From: Cryptomeria japonica
Taxonomy: Eukaryota > Streptophyta > Pinopsida > Cupressales > Cupressaceae
Assembly (NCBI RefSeq): GCF_030272615.1
Contig: NC_081408.1
Coordinates: 408,428,889 to 408,492,888 of the forward strand
Length of the DNA: 64,000 nucleotides
Reading direction: 5' to 3'
In this document: positions 24,494 to 35,094 of the stretch, one piece after another
How the letters are laid out: the number at the start of each line of letters is the position of its first letter
Numbering within the stretch: the stretch's first letter is position 1
Program-made: the position numbers and the translations under genes
The notes under the pieces: model-generated
Seen by the model: only the letters and a program-made list of their open reading frames with translations
What the model was told of the DNA's origin: nothing
Databases searched by the model: none

Positions 24494-25524
24494 TGTAATG
24501 GGTGAAAAATTAGGGTTTCCACCAGAAGAAGGATGAAAACTGCTAATTTTTGCTTAGGGACCTATTGCATTCAAAAGAGGGGTTGAATCCAATAGATTTA
24601 GTCACAAACCAGCAAGGATAAGGACTAAAAATATTGATTGGATTCAAGATGTGAATTTGTTGCCCTCTTTTGTAAGTTGAAATCCTGAAATGAAGTTTTC
24701 GCACAGGGAAGGGGGATTGATTTGTCACTATAGATAATGTCCATCTTGAAGATCACAACTTCATACCTATTTCCTGCATACAAAAAAAAGGGGAAATAAG
24801 TTAGGAATAGGGGTTTACCTAAGTCAAAGCCCAGTTGAGGAATCAACCTTGAATGAAATGTTATAAATACTAAAATAAATAATGAAAGGATATACCTCAG
24901 ATATGCAATGACTGATAATGATGCTTTGATTCTTGAATGTAATCACATATGTTGTATGAAAATGGCATGAACATGACAAAACCCTAATCATAAATACATG
25001 CTTGCATATGATTGATGTAATGTTTCTCCACAATTGATGAATGGAGAATATGCAGCCTTGAAGACCTTTAGAAATGCTTGATGATGAATGCTTCAATGCT
25101 TGAATGATAGAATGCTAGATGGGCACCTTATGATTCTCCTATTATCCTCATGTATTGTCAAAATAAGAGGGGAAGTCCTCCTTATATACTTATTTCTCAA
25201 AAAACATGTTAATTTTTTGACATAGGCCGACACGGGGTTAGGTTTCCTGCCCAAATTTTGAAATGGTCAAGGGGTTCAAAGGGGGGAACAAATAAGGATG
25301 ACCAAGGCATGGCACTATGGTCCCAATGACCAAGGCACCATGCCCTAGTCCTTCCCATTTTAGGGCCAGAACTAAGAGGCCATGTGGTGTATGAAGTGCA
25401 AATAAGGCCATATTTGCATGATGTAAGCATAATTAGGTCTTAATTAAGCGTTGGGGTACAAACATTAAGGTGAGGGCCCAAAATATGGACTAAATTGTAA
25501 GGGAGTACAATTTAGGATGCTACA
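24494..25524 (-). repeat. 5' LTR of element B
   Basis: Plus-strand ends TGTAATGGG...GATGCTACA give TG...CA ends. It shares patches with the element A LTR, such as CCTAAGTCAAAGCCCAGTTG and GAGGAATCAACCTTGAA, and similar length (1031 bp). The primer site lies just left of it. Microsatellite sequence follows on the right. Confidence 0.82.
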
Positions 25525-25649
25525 GTATGTATGTATGTATGTATGTATGTATGTATGTATGTATGTATGCATACATACATACATACATACATATGTGTGT
25601 GCGTATACATATATATACATATGTATATGTATATGTATGTGGGTGTATG

Positions 25650-25681
<32 letters not shown>

Positions 25682-25820
25682 TGTGTGCATGTGTGCATGT
25701 GTGTGTGTGTGTGTGCATATATATGTATACGTGTATATGTATATGTACATTAACTAGGAATCAATGTGTTACATACATATACATATACATATATTATATA
25801 TATATGTGTGTGTGCGTGTG

Positions 25821-25909
<89 letters not shown>

Positions 25910-25956
25910 GTGTGTATGTATATTAACAACTTGCAAACAAGTGTGTGTGTGAGTGT

Positions 25957-26008
<52 letters not shown>

Positions 26009-26014
26009 AACTTG

Positions 26015-26043
<29 letters not shown>
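25525..26043. repeat. Microsatellite block
   Basis: Runs of (GTAT)n/(CATA)n at 25525-25700, (TG)n near 25700-25720, (GTATAT)n at 25822-25915, and two long (TA)n tracts at 25962-26004 and 26019-26043. A 10-base unit ACAACTTGCA interrupts three times (about 25926, 26008, 26046). Long open frames in all phases here are repeat artefacts. Confidence 0.95.
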
Positions 26044-26045
<2 letters not shown>

Positions 26046-26059
26046 CAACTTGCAAACAA

Positions 26060-27746
26060 ATTTCAAATCCCCCAAAAGCATATTAGGGTGAGCACTTATT
26101 CTAATTCTAAACAACAATGGGAGCTTATTAATGCATAGATGTGAGTGTTATAATCTTCTTAGGACTTTGCATCACAAAGAGGGTATTCATAATTAGAAAT
26201 AAGCAAGGATTAGTGCACAATCATTTATAAACCATGATGTACTATTACCATAAATATCTCCTTGTTATCGTGATTGTATTTATTCCTGGTGATGATATTA
26301 GTAGAAGTGGAATTATTTAAAAATAAACCATTCCCACAATTTTGAACCACCGCCTCCATCTACTGCCAAATATTGAATGCATTGTAGATGACAATCCTCC
26401 TTTTGCGAGTTGATAGTCGTCCTTTGTTGCAGGTTAGTTTACTTCAAAAGCATCTCATCATCATTAATAATCCTAATTAACATAAAACTCTATCACATTA
26501 CATAGAAATTCACAAATACACACAATCATTTAAAAATATAATATATATATATATATAGTCCTTAATGCTTTGATACTTAGGATAGTTGGCAAAGTCTGGA
26601 TAATGTCTTAAAAGTATCAAGAATGTCATGATAAATGTAAAACTAAAAATAATAAAATGAGTATAATTATAGGACTCATTAATGTCTTCAAGTTATAAAA
26701 CTTAAATTTCCACTCCCTGTGGCTAATAATCACAAGATATGATTGTCACTCATCAATGCATGTACAAAAAAATTTTAATTATGCATCTAGGATTTTGTAT
26801 TTAAATACTTCATCCTAGGTCATTTTCACATAATAACCAATCGGTTAGAAAGAACACACAAAGCTTATCCTCTCATACTAACAAATCATCCATGAACATC
26901 ATACATGATTAATCAAAAAATCAATGTTGATTATCATCTTTACAAAGTTATCTATAGGTAACAACTTGTATAAATTTTAGTTGGCATCATACATTTTCTT
27001 GCATAAGATCTCTACATAATAAATGATTAGCTTATCAACATTCATTTCCACCACTTATCTCTTTCACTATTATTAAATTAATATAAGAGCCTAACTTAGG
27101 GTGAAGGAAGTTCTACACTTAAACACTCACATACCAAGCTACCAATAATTCTCCTTAGCATGACCATATTTTTTTAACACGGAATAACCCAATTAACATC
27201 CTATGTTGGTGTAAAAGATCATTAGATAAATTCATGCCATATGGGATAAAATCATGCCACTTGGACAATATCATAGACACAATCCTATCATATCCCTCAA
27301 AAGCTTAAGATCCATTTGTCATTAATGTATGATCATTAATATAGTTTCAAATTTTAGATTATAGGCCTCTATTGCAACATCACAACATTCAAACATTAAT
27401 CGATTTTCTAGGCAAGTACTCAAGCTCCTCACTTTCACCTTCACTAATTATTATTTGGCTCAGCGTATTTAGTAAATTTAAGGTCTAATCACATTTGATT
27501 GCCTATATTGTTTTATTAGACAATCTACATTACTACAAGGTACATTTTATTTCTCTATGATAATTTTATTTTATTTTATTGATAGGTTTGGGATTTAATT
27601 TTTCTATGTACATTTTGGTCTATTGTTATAGTTGAATGACTCACAAATAGTCCATAACACATCGTATCTCCACATCTTGACTTTAAGTGAAAGAACACAA
27701 TAATTCATGTTTCATTCTAAATTAAAAAATCACATTGTGAAATGTT
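26060..27746. other. AT-rich sequence, no feature recognised
   Basis: I see no coding frame, terminal repeat or conserved motif. A short (TA)n is at 26540-26558. Confidence 0.4.
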
Positions 27747-28769
27747 CATTTGGGGGTTCCGGACCCTCGGGGCCCGTTTTGTGGGCAGTCTGAGACTTTT
27801 AAGCATCTCTTTTGGTTTTGCCCTAGGGCCCAGCAGTATTGGAACTGGATACATGATTTTTTTTGGCCATTTCGGCCGGAGCCATTCTCTTGGCACATGA
27901 TTCTGCTGGGGGATTCGCCCAAATTCCCAACTAAATATACCCAACTTTGGCACACTTTCAGGGTGGAAATCCTCTTTACTATTTGGAAAGATAGAAATGC
28001 CTGCATATTTGCTCATTCTCAAATGGATTGTCAGATTTCTATGTATTCTAAAGCTACTATTTGCTCTAATGTATTATTTGAGATACAGGTGCAAGCCAAT
28101 AAAGTGGTGCTTGAAGTGGCTCACCTCCAGGTCCTCCTGGACCATTGGGGCAATGCCTCGTGCACTGTGGCCCGGGTCCTCGACTCGCGCTCCTCCTCCC
28201 GCCACCAGTCGCCCTCTCGGGGCTGGCGACCGAGTGGCTCCGCATGCCCCCGCTCTCAGCCTCTGCCTCGGCGCAACTCCCGCCCCCCTCGGCATGCTCG
28301 CTCTCCTCCGTCGCGGGCTAGCCAGGGGTGGTTTTCTGGTGGGTCGTCGGGGAGTGGGGGTGGTTGGCCCTCTGATGATGCTCTTGCTTCTAGTTCGGGT
28401 TAGCCAGATTTGGATAAAGTCTTTCCACAGCTGACCCTTGCAATCTCGCCCCAGCGCAAGGAAGAAATCAAAGAAAAAGAAGATAATGATGGTTGGGCTC
28501 CTCCTGACGTCAATCCTGACCCCGCTGATGTATGGGGAAAGAGGGATCACAAAGACCCTCCTGGCTCTGCTGGCATTGCCTTGGCCGCTTGATGGCCTTT
28601 TTTAATGTTTGTTATCTTAGATTTCTGGGCTTGGCCCATGACTTTCTGATTTTCTGGGCTCTGCCCATGTGACTTTCGGGGTGTGCTTTCTTACCACCCA
28701 ACCCTTTTTTGTGAATATGTATTTAATCTCTTTATTAATATAGATTAGAGGCTTATTCATCAAAAAAAA
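27747..28769 (+). mobile_element. 5'-truncated LINE (L1-type) with ORF2 C-terminus
   Basis: The frame from 27750 gives a zf-RVT type zinc region typical of LINE ORF2 ends: FCGQSETFKHLFWFCPRAQQ, then YWNWI, and EILFTIWKDRNACIF. A cysteine before FCG appears lost. It then runs in frame, past one TAG at 28401, to TGA near 28590, with a GC-rich tail coding Ser/Arg/Pro-rich sequence (28150-28400) and an acidic end. The 3' UTR ends in A8 after GGCTTATTCATC. Everything 5' of the zinc region is missing, as is usual for LINE copies. Confidence 0.8.
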
Positions 28770-28789
28770 TTATTAAATGAAAAATAAAT

Positions 28790-30565
28790 TATTTTATTGA
28801 ATAGAGTTTAAGATTTAAAAATTGATTTGCTAATATTTATGTTTTCTTGAAAACGTCAAGAAATAAGAACAAACAATTCATTTAAAATATGATATAATAT
28901 GTTATTACTTGCAAATGAATACACACATACAAAGTTTAACATTGCCCTTCATTTTGAAACATCTCTTCATTTATTTTGTTATAGGAAAATTACATTTGTG
29001 ATTAATTGTGAAAATTAAAAAATGTTTTCCTATTACGGAAAATCTATTAGAAATATATGTCCTCAAATAAATTTAACATGTCATACAATCTTTAGGGAAG
29101 GGACTATAGCTAACTTCTTGCAGCTTAAGCCCTTAACTATACATCGTATTTTGACGTTTATTTTGGTTTTCTTCATATGTGACTTAAGTGCTTATAGCTA
29201 TTGTTTTCGCTTCTAGGTTTTGAATTTTGCAACACAAGCTTGCAAGATCAAACAACAAACCAGAACACCTTCCACAAACAAGAGTAGCAAGAAAAATATG
29301 CCATATTCCACAAAAGCAAAGACTATAGAATGGATTACAATTGTACGATGAGATGCTTATAAAGAAACAAACAAATATGCCCTAAGCCAAATTTAGAAGA
29401 ACTAAAGTGCAAGCGTGATGAACTTAAAAAAGTTCAACTCTAGCTAAACTAGATGCACAACTAAAGCAACCAAAAGCATAAAAGCACAACTAAGCGAACT
29501 TAAACCAAAAATATATAATTAGTTGTTAAAATGCTCTAACACTAGGTAGTTACAACAAACATGAGGGGATTTTCTATGCACTCAAGGGTTAAAAAGTGGT
29601 CATTTTGAGTTAATGTTTTGTACATATTTTGTATTGCCCTATTAATCGTCTCCTTTCACCACCACAAAATATGCACAAATAACTTTTTCTCTAGCTACCA
29701 ATAAGGGAAGAGCACTAGTTACCGCTCATGTTCCAATAACCATACACTTCTTGCTCACCCAACCCCTCAATTACTAACTTTAAAGAAACCAAAAAAATGA
29801 TAACTAAAAGCCCATTAATATATTTCACATGTATCAATAGTCGCTCACTTATACACCTAATAGTTAGAATTTGTAGCCTTTATTTGGAGGAGTTGTGTAA
29901 CTTTATTGGTACCCATAACACACAACAACTAGGACATGTGTGCATAAGTATTGACATTTTTTGAGGTGGTTGTAGTACATAGATATTGGGGCATCTTTAA
30001 GTAGGTAATGAGTGACACTTTGAAATGATCACTTTTTGACTCTTGCGCGCATAATGGATCCCATAGTGTGTGTCATTACTACCTAGAACAATAGCTATAA
30101 GAAGTTAAGCCACATATGAAAATAATAACAAAATATCAAAATTTGATGTACCTTTTTGAATCTGTGGGTGTACAAAGTTAGTTGTAATAACTATTGATAG
30201 GGTTCTTGTAGGGGAGAGGACCGAATATTTGAGCACCCTAACTTTGCGCTTCTCAAAATCCTACGTGAAAATTTCAAATCTCCCAATTTTTTACAAAAAC
30301 TTACTTGGCAATTCCTCTCTTATAACTAAGTTTTCAGGGCCACGTCATCAAATATGATGCTATACCAATATGCTTTTTGTCAAGGTGTCCAAAAAAACCC
30401 CAAAAAAGGTGAGACCAATGGTTGTGCAAAAGGGAGACCTATAATTGTTCATCTGATGTGGCATCACATGATTGGTTGTTTTTAATAACTATGGGTATTC
30501 ATCATCAGTAATAACCACTTTAAATTCACAACTATTGATGCAATATTGTCAAAAAAATTGGGCAT
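28790..30565. other. AT-rich sequence, no feature recognised
   Basis: No gene or clear repeat could be supported. Sequence is not obviously related to the neighbouring elements. Confidence 0.4.
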
Positions 30566-32230
30566 TGTATTTATGATGGTAAAAAATGGGATCAGTTGGT
30601 TTAGGACCTAACCTGACTTTTCTCCATACATTGGAATATGAAATATCCTAAGGAAGTTATTCACTTTGACTAACTCTTGTAAAAGAGAGTCAAGGAATAC
30701 TCTTAGAGTTTATATTCCTTTGTTGTTATGAAAGGGAAATGAGCTAAATGTGCAATGATGATAAAATAAGCTAGAAAGACAAAGAAAATGACTAGGTAAA
30801 CTGCAACAACAGAGAAATACACAACTGCAACTGAGAGACAAAGGACTGGGTTGAAGGGGAAATTCTAGTGTGCACCTGATATCAGAATCTAGGCCTGATT
30901 GAGTTGGTCCAAGGCACCGAGTGCTTTGGTCTCCCTTATTGTACTGAGTTGGACTTCTGGAATCTACTTGTTGAAGCCCGGAGATGCAGAATTGTTAAAG
31001 AATGCTAAAAAATGTAAGGACCAGGGTGCTTGATGCTCTGGTCCTAAACCATAGCACTAGGCACTTTGATCCCAAGATTATATGACCTCCTTCTGGATCT
31101 GGACCTGTACCTACAAGTTCTAGCTTTCCTGAAGATTGCAACTTTGTCGAATTTTTGTACCTGCACCTACAACTTGAAAAATGGTGTTTGGGTGGGTATA
31201 TAGGGTTTTGCCTTAGTCAAACCCCTTGTTTTGGTAATTTCCACCTCCACAAATAGCCAATAATGTATTGAAAATTTGTGTGCTAGAATCTCATGTGACA
31301 AGTTCCTAAATGAGCTAGAATGCAAGAATTAGAGTTCTACAATATGCTTTGAGTATGAACCCTAAATGAACATAATGTCAAAGAGAATGATTCAAATCAA
31401 AAATGCAATAATGGATCTAAAGAAATAATGTAGATCTAAGAATGAATGTTGTGAAACTCATATAAAGATATAAAAATAACATGAAAGCATACCAAACCCT
31501 AAAGGAGAGGTACAAGCCAATCAACAGTTGGTGATCTCCTATTATTATTCAATATCTTCAAATCTTCAATTGATGATGAAAATAATTGATGTAGACTTGA
31601 TAAATTCTTGATTTACTGATTGAAGACTTCACATAACTACTACTTTCACTTCACAAGAGGCTCCCTCAATCGCTAGAGTTCTTGGATCCCTTAAATGAGG
31701 AAATGAAAGGTTATATATATCAAATCCTAACTTTATTTTTGATCATAGGCCAACCTAGAATTGATATGTTTTCATACAAAGCTGGATTTAAACATTATAA
31801 TGTCACCAAAACATCATCCCGATATTCAAGGAGAAAAAGTTGGGACCAGAGTGTCGTGCTCTGGTCCGGCCGACTTTTTTCCAAATTTTTAGGGATGCAA
31901 GGTATAATGATTACAAAGTCAATCCTAGCTTAGTGTGACAATTCAAGGTGTTTAGATGTGTGAAATTGGGCCTTGAAGGTCGAAATAGGACCTAATTAGG
32001 GCTCTGATGAATTAACTGATCAAAAGGATAAAATAGAAAGGGGCACACTTAGGGTTAGGTGCCTAATTTATGATGTGTAGAATGATGAGAGATGTCTTTA
32101 GATTTAATTTAATTAATTAATTAATTAATTAAAGGGGATTTAAAATGCAAAATGCAACACACTAAGGTGGGTGCTAACCTAAGCGTGAAATTGTACCACC
32201 CATTAAGGGTGTACAATTTACAATGCTACA
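30566..32230 (-). repeat. LTR of element C (left limit approximate)
   Basis: The right end is clear: GTACAATTTACAATGCTACA beside the purine tract at 32231. The left end TGTAT at 30566 is a guess from alignment with the A and B LTRs. It carries two well-formed hairpins of the GGACC/GGTCC type (31018-31044 and 31843-31867) and the shared word TTTTGCCTTAGTCAAACCCC (31203). Confidence 0.6.
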
Positions 32231-33893
32231 TTTAGCCCCCACTTTAGCGATCATATGACACTACAAGCATATGCAAGCTAAATTATAGAAAGGTAAACAT
32301 TCATGGAAAAAAGGATAGTCCATAAGATGTTGAACAAAGCCCCCATCGGTATCTGTGGCACATTGTTAGGAACCGCATCCTACAAAACCACATTGTTAGA
32401 TAAAATCACAAATCACTTAAATGCTTACTAAGGAAATGATGAAATTTGCAGGTAGCTATATGCCCCCCTGTTTCATCTTGCTAATTAGTGAGTTGAAATA
32501 GGGTATCATGTTTACCACACCAAATTGTGAAGGAAAATTGATAACAAATGCTCACAAGAAGGTTTGACACAAGGTGAAAACTAATGGAGAGTCATTTGGT
32601 AAGAAAGAGAACTAAGCCACAATTCCAACACAACCAAGAGTGTGAGAATTGGATATCTCTAGCACAAGATGAAATATTAAGCAAAAAATGTATAATTAGG
32701 GTTTGGAAAAGAATTACCTTTTAATAAATGACAGGTGTAAAGGGATATTTTTGATAGATAAAAGGAGAAAGAGATCATTATGCAAATATATCCACCTTTG
32801 AGAGTAAAGGGGATCTTTGATAAAGATGACATCTTTAAAAAGAGGGGAAGGAAAATAAGAATACATGCCTTCTCCAATATTTTGGGAAAAGAGGATTCTT
32901 AGCGAAGGATTGCACATTTTCAATAAGGATATATTGTTCATGAAAGATGTATTAGTTCAAATAGAGAATAGGTCCCAAACAAAGAACACACATATTCTAC
33001 ACAAGAAACGACACCAAATGAAAAATACACCTCAACAAAGGAAGGTGAATCATTAAAGAAGAGAATAGAAGATTGAAATATTATTCTTTCTCACTAAGTA
33101 TGGAGGCAAGGACACCAAAGAGAGATCATTTATAAAATAAAAACTCTTCTAAAATAAGGGAAAAGGTCCTCATCAGGGATATGCATGTCCACAACATAAA
33201 AGGGTTCATTATAAAAGATCCACACAATGAAGAAAAGAATTTGATGAATGATTATAGACTTCGACACCAAGGAAGAGGTCCCAATTAAGGATATGTACTT
33301 AAGATCCTTATTAGGGATACTTGTTCCAATATGAGAGAGGTAATTCCCAATAGGAATATACAACTCTACAATGGATAAGAGATTCTTATAGAAGACGCTA
33401 CTTCACAAAGGGGAAAGTTTTAATCTTAAGAAGGGGAGGTGTTTGAAATTATTCTTGCCCCCATACATAGAGACAAGAGATGGGACAAAAATAGGCTATT
33501 ATGTTGCTTCAAAAGTATGATTGCACATGAAATTGTACTATCACAAATGATAATGAGCCCCCAATAGGTAAGCTACCAATGTCACATAGTAAAGAGCAAC
33601 ATAATAGCCACTAATGTTCTTTAATTGTATGATAGATTAGACAAATAATTTGAATATGACATGTTAAATTCTCTACAATCAATGGGAGCAAAAACATGTA
33701 TAATATGATGAGTATTGAAATGTCTTGATCAAGAAAGTAGTCTCTAGTAGGAGAATAGGCCACTAAGTCACGTTCCTCTTGCACACCAATTTTCTCATAC
33801 ATAGCAGAAAACTTACAAGAGGGACAAGTATAACTCATATTATAAGAGAGGATATTGGAATGAATAGAATATAAAACGTCATAGGGTGCCTAT
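30566..33893 (-). mobile_element. Element C: partial relative of elements A and B
   Basis: An LTR-like part (to 32230) is followed by a purine tract (minus strand CTAAAGTGGGGGCTAAA) and by internal sequence resembling element A around 16780-17470, for example TAGGCTATTATG with ATGATTGCAC, GAGCCCCCAATAGGTA and GTCACATAGT. The interior stops at the plus-strand Tat LTR (33894), and I do not see it resume after 51477. No gag-like ORF remains. The left end is uncertain. Confidence 0.65.
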
Positions 33894-35072
33894 TGTAATA
33901 CCCTAAAAATGGTCATCTAAACCATGGGCCCCTAATCTCGACAACATCACCAAGGTCCTAACCAAAGGCAATTAAATCAATCTTGAGCACATTATTAATT
34001 CTTTAATCGTCAAATATCACATGGCAAATCAACTATTCAATATTAATTAAGTATTTATTTAATTAATCAAATCATTTCCAATAATATCATTTTGGGATAA
34101 TATTTCCAATAATATCATTTTGATCAATTATCCCATTTTAATTTATTAAATATCCTTGCATATTTAATTAATTAATAAATTTGCCATTCAATCATGCAAA
34201 AAGGATTAATTTATTACAAAAGATGAATTAATTTATTACAAAGAGTTGAATTGAAAATAAAACAAAAAGAATTGAATTGAGAGAGAAATCAAACTTGAGA
34301 TATTATTTCTTTTTCTAAATTTAGAACTTGAGATCAGAAAAGCAATTTAATTGAATTATTGAATTATTCTCTAAAATTGGAACTCAAAGCTTTTCAAAAA
34401 AAGAAGTTCAGTTGCATTGAAAAGACCTTTTTCTTGAATAAATTAAAGAATTATATATTTTTATCAGATATGCATGGAATTAATTTATTATTATTTTCCA
34501 ATGCAACTTGGACTTCTAATTTGAATGCATTTCAATTAAACTATAATTCGAATCTATCTCAAGGTTAACTAAACATGATTTTTCAATTATTTCAATTAAT
34601 CCAAAATTAAGCTTTCTCATCATCTCTCTTGTGATTCTCTATAAATTCAGTCTTCAGCTCTCATTCCAATTTACCCCAGAGATTTTTGAGAACACACTTG
34701 GAGATTATTATCACGCTAATTTCGCTCTGGAGTCATTGAAGATTATTGTGCTTTTTAGATTGTTTGCATCCATTTTCCATTCATTATTGTTTGCATTCAT
34801 TGTTGCTTGAATTGATTATTGCTTCAATTATTCATTCATCTTGCATCCATATAGTTAATATCATATAGATTAAATCCTTCGTCTTGGTGTAGTCTAGTCA
34901 CTGGTATTGCTTATAAAAATCTGAGAGCAATCTTATACTCGCATCTTTTAGAAGGCAATTGGTCGTTGTGCTATGGTTTATTACTTATTGATTATTGATT
35001 ACTAACCATGCATATAATGACTTAATTGAAGTGTTGTGCTTGTAGCTATAGGTTCACTTTTTCACACACACA
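33894..35072 (+). repeat. 5' LTR of plus-strand Tat element
   Basis: 1179 bp, TGTAATACCC...ACACACA. Longer than the 3' LTR mainly through a local duplication around TTCCAATAATATCATTTTG (34077-34125) and a short extra segment near 34795. Confidence 0.95.
34640..34646 (+). promoter_or_regulatory. LTR TATA box
   Basis: TATAAAT in the context GTGATTCTCTATAAATTCAG, conserved in all three Tat LTRs of the window. Transcription would start about 30 bases on, near 34670, in U3/R. Confidence 0.6.
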
Positions 35073-35076
35073 TCTC

Positions 35077-35094
35077 TGGCGCCCACCGTGGGGC
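35077..35094 (+). other. Primer binding site
   Basis: TGGCGCCCACCGTGGGG, four bases after the LTR end, identical to the site of the minus-strand copy. Confidence 0.75.

Larger units (their letters stand above)
21389..25524 (-). mobile_element. Element B, right part: non-autonomous LTR retrotransposon
   Basis: Carries its own 5' LTR (24494-25524), a primer site like that of element A, a repeat-rich leader, a broken gag-like ORF and ~180-bp repeats, all on the minus strand. It is split from its remainder by element A and by the minus-strand Tat element, and its leader has a LINE tail inserted (23638-24110). Its 3' LTR is outside the window. Confidence 0.82.

Noticed and set aside
25512-26059. 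Many long ORFs in all frames
   Set aside because: Pure microsatellite translation (Tyr-Val-Cys, His-Ile-Tyr and similar periodic products).
30208-30636. Possible MITE with ends GTAGGGGAGAGG and CTTTTCTCCATAC
   Set aside because: The ends match too poorly as inverted repeats, no target duplication is visible, and the right end overlaps the likely LTR of element C.
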